From Akkermansiaceae bacterium (GTDB lineage Bacteria > Verrucomicrobiota > Verrucomicrobiia > Verrucomicrobiales > Akkermansiaceae), in assembly GCA_028822935.1 (NCBI GenBank), contig JAPKCM010000016.1:1-64000 (forward strand): a DNA stretch of 64,000 bases, in the 5' to 3' direction. Positions 1 to 7,584 of this stretch are shown piece after piece. How positions within the stretch are numbered: the stretch's first letter is position 1; each line of letters begins with the position of its first letter. The position numbers and the translations under genes are program-made. The notes below the pieces were generated by a model, which was given only the letters and a program-made list of their open reading frames with translations, was not told the DNA's origin and ran no database searches.

Positions 1-24
1 GGAATTAGCGGGTTATCGGAAAAG

Positions 25-97
25 TACGCAGACTGGGACTCGAACCCAGGACCAATTGGTTAAAAGCCAACTGCTCTACCAACTGAGCTATCTGCGC
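25..97 (-). tRNA. tRNA-Lys (anticodon TTT)
   Basis: Read on the minus strand this 73-nt stretch folds as a complete cloverleaf. The 7-bp acceptor stem is GCGCAGA/TCTGCGT with one G-T pair, followed by an A discriminator. The D arm starts AGCTCAGTTGGTAGAGC. The anticodon stem is GTTGG/CCAAT around the loop CTTTTAA, giving anticodon TTT (lysine). The T arm carries GGTTCGAGTCC. No CCA is encoded. There is no intron or unusual loop. Confidence 0.96.
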
Positions 98-205
98 TTT
101 TGTTGGATTTGTAAACCTGCCAAGAAGCAAGTGCCGCGGAGCTTTAAGGCGTTCCGGATGTATTGGCAAGAAATTCCCGAAGGTTTTCTTGATCTTTTTT
201 TTAGC

Positions 206-1099
206 TCATCGGAGTTTTTTGGCGATATCCGGGGTCAAGCCGAAGCGTTTAACCCCGCTTTTTTCAGGATTTTGGCCATCGATAACTTGATACTCCAAAG
301 CTTTGATCGGCTTTTGACCCTGAGTTTCTGACATGAGATAAATCCGGATGGTCATTGGCGCTTTCGGATCTCCTCCAGGGATGTCTTTAACGGTAAACTG
401 GACTTCATTATTACCATCGCGCGCGCCTCCGAGAATCACGTCGGCTCGCTTCGTGTTCTGGTAAGTGTGAGGCGAGATCTTGTTAACGAGAAGCTTCACT
501 TCCCGACCAGGGCAAAATACGTAGGCCTTGGCGATATACTTCACAGGTCCCCGTAGTGCGATGGGTGGTTTTTCCGTTTTTCCAGTTGGCTGAAAATCGG
601 GTTGATCGACATATTTAAAATTTCCCGCCAAAATCTCCTTCCGAACATCAGGAAGCGCACTCAGATTCACGAACTGCGAACCGTTGTATTTCCAACCCGA
701 CCGCTCCTGAACATAGGAAATTGTAAGAATGTTCTCACTGGGCTTTCCCCCTACCCCAAAATCGACCTTTCCAAAATAGACGGCCTTCACCGTAGGACCT
801 TTCACCCGCAGGCGAAGCACCTTTAAGGTCGCAAGATCTGGTGGAGTCGCGGGAAGCCCCGCAAAAAATGCTTCAGGAAAACGACGGCGTTCGCTCCAAA
901 GCCGATTCTTGATCGAAGTCAGTTGATTCATGGCCGTGTAGCGCTGCCACGAGGCGGCATCTTTTTGAATCACCGCAGCCCTCCAACCGCCATATACCTG
1001 ACGTAAATGCTGGACCAGTTTAGCGTCTTTTTCCGCAGCCGGAGCTTGCCCAAATGGCATCTGGATCAAAATGCAAGATATAAAAAGTGTTCGGAACAT
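206..1099 (-). CDS. secreted protein of unknown function
   Basis: 297 residues. The N-terminus (MFRTLFISCILIQMPFGQAPAAEK) looks like a cleavable signal peptide ending near AxA, so the protein is probably exported. The mature part has no family I recognise. It is basic and mixed alpha/beta in character, with a glycine-rich stretch near residues 220-250 (ILGGARDGNNEVQF) that reads like beta-strand. It is transcribed divergently from the hydrolase-fold gene at 1178, with about 80 bases between the start codons that must hold both promoters. No function is proposed. Confidence 0.75.
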   Translation of the reverse strand: MFRTLFISCILIQMPFGQAPAAEKDAKLVQHLRQVYGGWRAAVIQKDAASWQRYTAMNQLTSIKNRLWSERRRFPEAFFAGLPATPPDLATLKVLRLRVKGPTVKAVYFGKVDFGVGGKPSENILTISYVQERSGWKYNGSQFVNLSALPDVRKEILAGNFKYVDQPDFQPTGKTEKPPIALRGPVKYIAKAYVFCPGREVKLLVNKISPHTYQNTKRADVILGGARDGNNEVQFTVKDIPGGDPKAPMTIRIYLMSETQGQKPIKALEYQVIDGQNPEKSGVKRFGLTPDIAKKLR

Positions 1100-1177
1100 G
1101 CAGAAACTATGGACAAAATGGGCCTACTTTGGAAAAACATTTTCGCGCCCGATACGTCGTATAGCAAAACTCACCTT

Positions 1178-2026
1178 ATGAACCCTATCCCAAAGTCTCC
1201 AATGATCGGAGAAGTGCGCACCCAGGAACTGCTCGAATCTGCGACAACCTACGTCTATGAAAAGACGCCGCAGGGAGATTTGAGCGCGCATTTTTTCTTC
1301 CCTCCAGATTTCGATCACTCCGCCCAGCAACGTCCCGTGATCGTGTTTTTCCATGGTGGCGTTTGGGATATCTCCGCTCCTACTCAGTTTATTCCTCACT
1401 GCCATCATTTCGCTTCACGAGGAATGATCGCGGTGACTGCTGAGTATCGCACCAAGGCGAAGTTCGACGGCGGACCCGAAGAAGCCATCATGGACACCAA
1501 GACCGTCCTTTCTTTTTTACGCTATCACGCCGCGCAGATGGGGATCGATCCAAACCGAATTGTCGCCTGTGGTGCAGCCGCCGGGGCCCACGCCGCCCTC
1601 TGTGCCACCTTGCATCCGCACGAGAATACAGAATTCCCCTCGCCCAAACCCCAAGCACTCATCCTCTTTGGGCCGATCACAGACACAGGTCCCAAAGGCG
1701 TGGGATCGGCACTCTTTTCCACTCCCAAGGAAGCAAAGATCACCAGTCCCTACGCCAAACTCCCTCAAAAGGAACTCCCCCCTTGCTTGATCTTCCACGG
1801 CACCGCCGACCGGGTCGTCCCCGTCCAATCCTCGATCCGCTTCAGCAAGCGCTACGCCCGAAAACGAAACAAATGCGAGCTGATGACCTTCCGGAACGCT
1901 GGTCATACTTTTTTCAACTACAACTCGGACGAGCGGAACTACGGACTCACGTTGAACGCCGCCGATAATTTTTTGGTCAAACTGGGTTATCTTGAGCCCG
2001 ACCCCCTTGCCGGGGAATTTCAATAG
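1178..2026 (+). CDS. alpha/beta hydrolase-fold protein lacking the nucleophile serine
   Basis: 282 residues from ATG 1178. The longer ORF from 1007 would overlap the 5' end of the divergent gene, so I chose the internal ATG. The fold is that of the BD-FAE/Aes-like esterases: the oxyanion motif VIVFFHGGVWD, a nucleophile elbow after a buried strand, a late acid in FHGTADRVVP, and a histidine in NAGHTFF. The elbow reads CGAAAGAHA where esterases have G-x-S-x-G, so residue 134 is Ala (codon GCC) instead of Ser. The remaining triad is intact. Either the protein is non-catalytic, or the base call is wrong (one base separates TCC from GCC). No signal peptide is evident from this start. It sits 45 bases ahead of ribBA. 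Confidence 0.82.
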   Translation: MNPIPKSPMIGEVRTQELLESATTYVYEKTPQGDLSAHFFFPPDFDHSAQQRPVIVFFHGGVWDISAPTQFIPHCHHFASRGMIAVTAEYRTKAKFDGGPEEAIMDTKTVLSFLRYHAAQMGIDPNRIVACGAAAGAHAALCATLHPHENTEFPSPKPQALILFGPITDTGPKGVGSALFSTPKEAKITSPYAKLPQKELPPCLIFHGTADRVVPVQSSIRFSKRYARKRNKCELMTFRNAGHTFFNYNSDERNYGLTLNAADNFLVKLGYLEPDPLAGEFQ

Positions 2027-2071
2027 CGCTCGCCTTGCGCGCATACCACATCGCTGCCACCTTCCCATCAC

Positions 2072-3271
2072 ATGAGTTCTCTTCAATTTTCGCCCATTGG
2101 CGATATCATCGCCGATGTCGCTGCCGGCAAACTGGTAATCGTCGCCGATGATCCCGGCCGGGAAAACGAAGCGGACCTCCTCGGAGCAGGTTCTTTGGCA
2201 ACTCCGGAAATGATTGCCTTTATGGCAAGCCATGGCCGGGGACTGATCTGCACCCCGATCCTCGCTGAGAAAGCCGATGCTCTCGACCTGCCTCCAATGG
2301 CTTCAAAAAATCGCGAAGCCCACAAAACGGCCTTTACGATCTCAATCGACGCCGCGCAGGGAATCAGCACGGGAATCTCCGCTGCTGATCGCGCCCACAC
2401 CGTGAAGCTCATGGCAGAGGAAACGACGACCGCCGATTCCTTCGTCAACCCGGGTCATATCTTTCCCCTCCAAGCGATGGAAGGTGGCGTGCTTCGCCGC
2501 GCTGGACACACTGAAGCCGCGGTTGATCTTAACCGTTTAGCTGGTCTCCCCTCAATCGGCATCATTTGTGAAATCATGTATGAGGATGGCACCATGGGAA
2601 GAGTGGGCGATCTTGGCGATTATCAAAAACAGCATGGGCTCAAGGCCTGCACCATCGCTCAGCTCATCGAATACCGCAGACGCTCCGAGCGGCTCGTCAC
2701 CTGCGAGGAAATCATTTCTCTCCCCACTGATTTTGGCGACTTTAACTGCCACCTTTACCGCGTGAGCACCGACGATTCAGAGCACCTCGCTTTGGTGAGC
2801 GGTGAGATCGATCCTGAGAAGCCGACAACCGTGCGCGTCCATTCCGAGTGCTTAACCGGTGATGTTTTTGGCTCACGCCGCTGCGACTGTGGCGGGCAAC
2901 TCCACAATGCTTTACAGAATATCTCGGAAGATGGCGGAGTCTTACTTTACCTCCGTCAGGAAGGTCGAGGAATTGGCCTCGCTGCCAAAATCCATGCCTA
3001 CAAGCTTCAAGAGCAAGGCATGGATACCATCGAAGCCAATGAGAAACTCGGATTTCCATCCGATCTGAGGGACTATGGAATGGGAGCACAGATGTTGCAC
3101 GATCTTGGCATTCGCAAGATTCGGCTACTCACGAATAATCCCAAGAAGGTCATCGGCCTTGATGGCTATGGACTTGAGATTGTGGAGCAAGTTTCCATCA
3201 GCGTGCCCTCCAATCCGCATAACGAAAAGTATCTCGATACCAAGCGAGTTAGAATGGGTCATAAACTTTGA
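2072..3271 (+). CDS. ribBA: bifunctional 3,4-dihydroxy-2-butanone-4-phosphate synthase / GTP cyclohydrolase II
   Basis: 399 residues, the normal size for the fusion. Residues about 1-205 are RibB: the acidic metal and substrate loop reads DDPGRENEADL, and RRAGHTEAAVDL follows. Residues about 206-399 are RibA: RVHSECLTGDVFGSRRCDCG holds the zinc-binding cysteines, followed by LRQEGRGIGL, DLRDYGMGAQ and TNNPKK. The protein makes both starting units of riboflavin, from ribulose-5-phosphate and from GTP. It is followed directly by ribH, whose product joins the two branches, so this is a riboflavin operon that continues into nusB. No ribD or riboflavin synthase gene is in the window. I saw no obvious FMN riboswitch in the short upstream gap. 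Confidence 0.97.
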   Translation: MSSLQFSPIGDIIADVAAGKLVIVADDPGRENEADLLGAGSLATPEMIAFMASHGRGLICTPILAEKADALDLPPMASKNREAHKTAFTISIDAAQGISTGISAADRAHTVKLMAEETTTADSFVNPGHIFPLQAMEGGVLRRAGHTEAAVDLNRLAGLPSIGIICEIMYEDGTMGRVGDLGDYQKQHGLKACTIAQLIEYRRRSERLVTCEEIISLPTDFGDFNCHLYRVSTDDSEHLALVSGEIDPEKPTTVRVHSECLTGDVFGSRRCDCGGQLHNALQNISEDGGVLLYLRQEGRGIGLAAKIHAYKLQEQGMDTIEANEKLGFPSDLRDYGMGAQMLHDLGIRKIRLLTNNPKKVIGLDGYGLEIVEQVSISVPSNPHNEKYLDTKRVRMGHKL

Positions 3272-3315
3272 CATTCATTGACAAAGCCTCTTCTTCCACT
3301 CATACAACCGCTCTC

Positions 3316-3828
3316 ATGTCGGCGATCATCCCACAAAGGCCCCGCGTCTTAAACACCGGAAAAATTCGAATCTCCATTGTGGCTGCGAAGTTCAATGCTG
3401 AATTCACAGACGCTCTGGTCGAAAATGCAGTGGAGGAGATCGGCAACATTACAGAAGGCCCTAAGGTTGATCTCGTAAGAGTCCCTGGTGCCTTTGAAAT
3501 CCCGGTCGTCGTCAAAGCACTGATCCAAGAAGGAGCTCCCGACTGTGTCATCGCCCTCGGCTGCATCATTCGCGGAGGCACCGGCCATGCCGACCTCGTC
3601 GCCACCTCGGTGACAAACAGCCTTCAGCAACTTGCGCTAGAGTTTTCTACTCCCATCATTCACGAAGTTCTTTTGGTCGAGGATGAAAAACAGGCCTATA
3701 CCCGCTGCATCGGAAACAAGCTCAACCGTGGCCGGGAAGCGGCCCGGAGCGCCGTAAACGTGATCGAAGTAATGAACGAGATCAAGAAAGCGACCCAGTC
3801 ACTTAGACTGCACCCGAGTAACGCCTAA
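3316..3828 (+). CDS. ribH: 6,7-dimethyl-8-ribityllumazine synthase
   Basis: 170 residues from ATG 3316. An in-frame TTG at 3268 overlaps the ribBA stop and would add 16 non-conserved residues, so the ATG is preferred. Family signatures are clear: VAAKFNAEFTDALVENA near the N-terminus, VPGAFEIPVVVKAL, the ALGCIIRGGTGHADLVA substrate loop, and a C-terminal NRGREAARSAVNVIEVM helix. It condenses the RibB and RibA-derived products to the lumazine precursor of riboflavin in the cytoplasm, usually as a large oligomer. The stop codon abuts the nusB start (TAATG), so the two are probably translationally coupled. Confidence 0.95.
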   Translation: MSAIIPQRPRVLNTGKIRISIVAAKFNAEFTDALVENAVEEIGNITEGPKVDLVRVPGAFEIPVVVKALIQEGAPDCVIALGCIIRGGTGHADLVATSVTNSLQQLALEFSTPIIHEVLLVEDEKQAYTRCIGNKLNRGREAARSAVNVIEVMNEIKKATQSLRLHPSNA

Positions 3829-4694
3829 TGCCGACGCGTCACCAAGTCCGGGAGGCTGCCGTTCAGCTCTTCTACGCCCGCGCTTCTACGCAAACAGCGG
3901 AAAGCGATGATGAACTCTGGGAGCTCATCAATGATCGAGGTGGTCTTGCCTTCGACCGCGCTCGCGTTAAAGTCCTCGGACACTGGCAAAACGGACGCTC
4001 GGCAGTCGCGCCGAAGCTTCTAAAAACACTCGCCGCTTCTACTGCTGCAATCAGCGCCGCCGACCCCACCGGAAAAGCAGCCCGCCTATTTCAGGAATTG
4101 GTCAATACTGAGGCTTCCCTCGCTGAATTCATCGAAAACCTGGTCCTCCTCACAAAAGCCGACACCGGAGGATGGCGCGAAGATCTCCACCGTGCCTTTG
4201 ATCGTTCGTCCGACGTCCGCAAACTCCGTGGCGATCTACTCGTCCACATCGTCACCTTCCCTCCCCTCCAAGAGCAAGCAGTCACGAAGATTTTCGAGAA
4301 ACTAGATGCCTTTGACAAAAGGGTCGAAATGACTCGCAACCCGGCGAAATACCCGGACCAACGAGAGCTCGCCCATCTTCACAAAACTCGGGACGAAATG
4401 CTCGAACTTCGAAAAGAAGCGGAGAAGGTCACCGCAGAAGTGAGCAGTAATCTAAAGGCCCTCAACGACATCATTGAAGCCGCCGCAGAGAACTACGATC
4501 TCGACCGTCTTTCTCGCGTCGACCTTTCCATCCTTCGTCTCGGCGTTTGGGAAATCACGCAAGCCCCGGATGTTCCCACAGCGGTAGCCATCAACGAAGC
4601 GATCAACCTAGCCCGTTCCTTTTCCGGAGAAGAAGCCGCCTGCTTTGTCAATGGCCTCCTTGACCGCGTTGCTAAAGATCACGCTCCTAGCTGA
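3828..4694 (+). CDS. nusB: transcription antitermination factor NusB with large internal insertion
   Basis: 288 residues, about twice the usual 140-150. The N-terminus (RHQVREAAVQLFYA) and the last 70 residues (NYDLDRLSRVDLSILRLGVWEI, then AINEAINLARSFSGEEAACFVNGLLDRV) are typical NusB. Between them lie roughly 130 extra residues, charged and helical, including a coiled-coil-like stretch (LHKTRDEMLELRKEAEKVTAEVSSNLKAL, in part). NusB binds boxA RNA with NusE during rRNA antitermination. The position after ribH is the common rib-nusB arrangement. The insertion is read in one frame without stops and uses the same codons as the flanks, so it is not a frameshift artefact. Confidence 0.88.
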   Translation: MPTRHQVREAAVQLFYARASTQTAESDDELWELINDRGGLAFDRARVKVLGHWQNGRSAVAPKLLKTLAASTAAISAADPTGKAARLFQELVNTEASLAEFIENLVLLTKADTGGWREDLHRAFDRSSDVRKLRGDLLVHIVTFPPLQEQAVTKIFEKLDAFDKRVEMTRNPAKYPDQRELAHLHKTRDEMLELRKEAEKVTAEVSSNLKALNDIIEAAAENYDLDRLSRVDLSILRLGVWEITQAPDVPTAVAINEAINLARSFSGEEAACFVNGLLDRVAKDHAPS

Positions 4695-4736
4695 TCCCGC
4701 CTTGCACCTCCGTGCTAGATTCGTAAGAATCAAACC

Positions 4737-6188
4737 GTGGATCAGGAAACTTCATTCCCCAACGAATTCCAGCGGCGCACCCTCTGGAAAGCGGTCACTG
4801 GAATCGCGATCGTCATCATCGGCGCCCTTCTCGTTGGCCTCGTCTGGTTAGGAAGCTCGATATTAGGCTACCTCCAGCCGGTCCTCGTCCCTCTGGCGGT
4901 GGCCGGAATCATCGCCTACCTCCTTGATCCAGTTGTCCAATGGCTCCAGTTGAAAGGGTTCAGCCGCATCAAAGGAATCATTGCCGTCTTTACCGCGTTC
5001 CTCCTGTTTTTTGGAATCCTTTTTGCGTTTGTCGGATCTAAACTATCCAAGCAAATCGGCGGATTAAAAGACGACAAAAGTTCAGCATTTAAGGAAGAAC
5101 GACTCGTCGACGCCAAACAAAACGGGTTCTACGGTTGGATTGTCCGAGACTACCTCTCGAAAGATGCCGAAGCAGTCCAGGCGCAGCTCAAGAAAGACGA
5201 CCCGCTCCAGGGACCCGATCAAGATTTAGTGACGAAATACAACGTCACCGCAGAGGAAATTGAGGAGATAAAACAATCCTCTTGGAAAACTCAGCCCTCT
5301 CCCAAACCTGAGAAAACTAAGAACCCAAGCGCGGATGAGAAAAAGACCGATGAAGAGGCCCTCGATGAATATGAAATTGCCAACCGGCTGCTCTATCTCG
5401 AAAGCTCATTCGCTCGTAACAACTTCTGGCTCACCAAGGGTGGCGTTCAACTTTCCAATCTTTTAGATTCCACCCTGAGTTGGCTCTCCAGCAGCTACGG
5501 AAAAATTCTCGGGTTTTTAGGCATCATCATCGGCTTCGCGATGGTCCCGATCTACCTTTACTATTTCCTGAAGGAAGGCGACGCCATCAAAAATGGCTGG
5601 CACGAATACGTCCCCCTCAAAGCCTCGCCCTTTAAAAATGAAGTCATTGAAACTCTCGCTGAAATCAATGGCTACCTCATCTCATTCTTCCGAGGACAGG
5701 TTTTGGTCGCCTTCATCGACGGGATTCTCGTCGGAATCGCCCTCACCCTCTTCGGCCTCGACTACGGTCTCCTCATCGGAGTCGTGATGGCTCTTCTTGG
5801 AATCATTCCCTACATCGGAAACATTCTCTGTCTGATCCCCGCGTGTATTATCGCCACGTTTCAAGGTGCGGATCAACCCTGGGGCCTCCCCCAATGGGGC
5901 TATGTCCTCTGCGTTGTGGGCATCTTTGTAGTGGTTCAGCAAATCAACTCCCTCGTCACAGCGCCCAAGATCGTCGGTGACTCCGTCGGACTCCACCCCA
6001 TGACGGTCATCTTCTCCATGCTCTTTTGGTCCCTCCTCCTTGGGGGATTCTTGGGAGCTTTACTCGCGGTTCCCCTCACAGCAGCCGTGAAGGTCATCTT
6101 CCGACGCTACGTCTGGGAGCGAAAAAAGGAACAACTTCAAATCGGCGCCGACCCTACAGATGAGATAGCGGACCCGGTGCCAGCCTAA
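4737..6188 (+). CDS. AI-2E family transporter (PerM-like membrane protein)
   Basis: 483 residues starting at GTG 4737. The family pattern is present: two N-terminal membrane helices (VIIGALLVGLVWLGSSIL; VLVPLAVAGIIAYLLDPVV), a third (IIAVFTAFLLFFGILFAFVG), and a block of five or so C-terminal helices containing GLDYGLLIGVVMALLGIIPYIGN and the terminal LLLGGFLGALLAVPLTAAVK. The soluble segment between the two membrane blocks (residues about 105-225) is long, lysine- and glutamate-rich and predicted disordered in part. The substrate cannot be inferred, because the family name reflects one member. It lies 42 bases after nusB and may share the operon. Confidence 0.88.
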   Translation: MDQETSFPNEFQRRTLWKAVTGIAIVIIGALLVGLVWLGSSILGYLQPVLVPLAVAGIIAYLLDPVVQWLQLKGFSRIKGIIAVFTAFLLFFGILFAFVGSKLSKQIGGLKDDKSSAFKEERLVDAKQNGFYGWIVRDYLSKDAEAVQAQLKKDDPLQGPDQDLVTKYNVTAEEIEEIKQSSWKTQPSPKPEKTKNPSADEKKTDEEALDEYEIANRLLYLESSFARNNFWLTKGGVQLSNLLDSTLSWLSSSYGKILGFLGIIIGFAMVPIYLYYFLKEGDAIKNGWHEYVPLKASPFKNEVIETLAEINGYLISFFRGQVLVAFIDGILVGIALTLFGLDYGLLIGVVMALLGIIPYIGNILCLIPACIIATFQGADQPWGLPQWGYVLCVVGIFVVVQQINSLVTAPKIVGDSVGLHPMTVIFSMLFWSLLLGGFLGALLAVPLTAAVKVIFRRYVWERKKEQLQIGADPTDEIADPVPA

Positions 6189-6251
6189 ATATTTTCAATA
6201 CCCAAGACTTGGCAGATCACCGATTCGGAGTTCAACTCCATCTACTACTTT

Positions 6252-7295
6252 ATGAAATTCGGAATCATCGGAGCCGGCATGATCGGCCACTTCCACGCCA
6301 AAGCCATCAGCGCCATGACCGGTGGATCTCTCCATTCGGTTTTTGACCTGCGCCAAGAAGCGGCGGACAAACTCGCCACAGAATATGGCGCAAAAGCCTA
6401 CTCAGACATCGCCGAGTTCCTCGCCGATCCCGAGCTCGCGATCGTCACCGTGGGAACCCCAAGCGGAGCCCACCTTGAGCCTACGCTCGCCGCCCTCAAT
6501 GCCGGCAAGCATGCCATCGTCGAAAAGCCCCTTGAAATCACTCTTCCTCGCATCGATCAACTGGTGGAGGCCGCAAAGACGAATGGCAAAACTGTCGCCC
6601 CCGTTCTCAACCGTCGATTCCACCCCGGCATGGATGCCTTTAAGAAAGCTGCCGATGAAGGTCGCTTCGGCACCCTCTCCTCGGCCTCGGCTTACGTCAA
6701 ATGGTATCGCGACCAAGCCTACTACGACTCAGCAGGATGGCGCGGCACTTGGGCCCTCGATGGCGGAGGCTCCCTGATGAACCAATCGATCCACACCGTG
6801 GACGCCCTCCTCTACTTGGCCGGTCCTGTGAAATCAGTACAAGCCAACACCGTCTGTCTCGCGCACGAACGTATCGAGGTCGAAGATCACTGTATCGCTC
6901 TTCTGGAGTTTGAAAATGGCGCCCGTGGCGTCATCGAAGCCTCCACCTGCACTTGGTCAAAGGACGGTCATCCAGCCCGGGTCCAGCTTGCAGGAACCGA
7001 AGGATCCGTTTTCCTCGCCGATGAAGCCTTCGAGATTTGGGATTTCATGAACGAAAAACCCGAAGACGCCGAAATCCAAAGCTCCCTCATGAAGGGCCAA
7101 GAAGCCGGGCTCGGAGCAAACGACCCCACCGCGATCAATTCCTATCAGCATCAGCGAAACTTCGAAGAGGTGGTACAGGCGATTGCCGAAGGCCGCGAGC
7201 CCTCAACGAACGCCTCCGAAGCGCGAAAATCTGTCGAGCTCATCTCCGCAATTTATGAAAGCGCGAAAAACGACGGAAAGAAGATCTTCCTCTAG
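6252..7295 (+). CDS. Gfo/Idh/MocA family oxidoreductase
   Basis: 347 residues. The N-terminal Rossmann fold starts GIIGAGMIGHFHAKA (dinucleotide loop), and the conserved EKP of the active site appears as VEKPLEITL. The C-terminal alpha/beta domain includes GGGSLMNQSIHTVDALLYLAG, whose G-G-x-x-x-x-x-x-x-H pattern is the catalytic region of the family. It probably oxidises or reduces a sugar or cyclitol using NAD(P). There is no signal peptide, so it should be cytoplasmic. It stands alone, 63 bases after the permease, and is closed by the strong terminator at 7318. The substrate is not predictable from the sequence. Confidence 0.9.
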   Translation: MKFGIIGAGMIGHFHAKAISAMTGGSLHSVFDLRQEAADKLATEYGAKAYSDIAEFLADPELAIVTVGTPSGAHLEPTLAALNAGKHAIVEKPLEITLPRIDQLVEAAKTNGKTVAPVLNRRFHPGMDAFKKAADEGRFGTLSSASAYVKWYRDQAYYDSAGWRGTWALDGGGSLMNQSIHTVDALLYLAGPVKSVQANTVCLAHERIEVEDHCIALLEFENGARGVIEASTCTWSKDGHPARVQLAGTEGSVFLADEAFEIWDFMNEKPEDAEIQSSLMKGQEAGLGANDPTAINSYQHQRNFEEVVQAIAEGREPSTNASEARKSVELISAIYESAKNDGKKIFL

Positions 7296-7317
7296 AAAGG
7301 ACTCCCCTTTTCAACCT

Positions 7318-7354
7318 AAGAGCGCCTTGGTAAAATCTAAGGCGCTCTTTTTTT
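7318..7354 (+). terminator. Rho-independent terminator
   Basis: AAGAGCGCCTT and AAGGCGCTCTT form a perfect 11-bp stem around a 10-base loop, followed by a run of T. It lies 22 bases after the stop of the oxidoreductase gene and is oriented for the plus strand, closing the rib-nusB-permease-oxidoreductase block. Confidence 0.93.
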
Positions 7355-7584
7355 ATCCCCTCAGTATTTTCACCACTTCTCCTCAGAACATCAGGCCGAC
7401 TGTCCCCCAAATCAGGAGCATCGAAATTCCACGACGCGGCAATTCACTCGACAACAAGAACTCACCTCGGGACGCATCGTGTTCACTTTACCTCTAAATC
7501 TTATTAGGCCGTTCATCACGACTTCATCCTATTTCAAATAGGATGACCCGCCATGAGAATGGCCAACCTCTTTTGTAAGATTTC
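7355..7584. other. gene-free spacer with one short hairpin
   Basis: I see no supported gene between the terminator and the murC/murB stop. The only structure is CATCCTATT-TCA-AATAGGATG at 7525-7545, a perfect 9-bp stem with a 3-base loop. Neither strand has a T run after it, so it is not a standard intrinsic terminator. It may still mark or stabilise the 3' end of the murG-murC/murB mRNA. Confidence 0.4.

Noticed and set aside
168-202. Hairpin CAAGAAA...TTTCTTG followed by a T run (plus orientation)
   Set aside because: It would terminate plus-strand transcripts, but no plus-strand gene lies upstream in the window. The stem has mismatches, and the T run is explained by its position at the end of the minus-strand gene.
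56-331. Plus-strand ORF of 91 aa at the window start
   Set aside because: It begins inside the tRNA and runs antisense over the secreted-protein gene.
1517-2233. Minus-strand ORF (238 aa) across the hydrolase and ribBA start
   Set aside because: Spans two real plus-strand genes and shows no motif.
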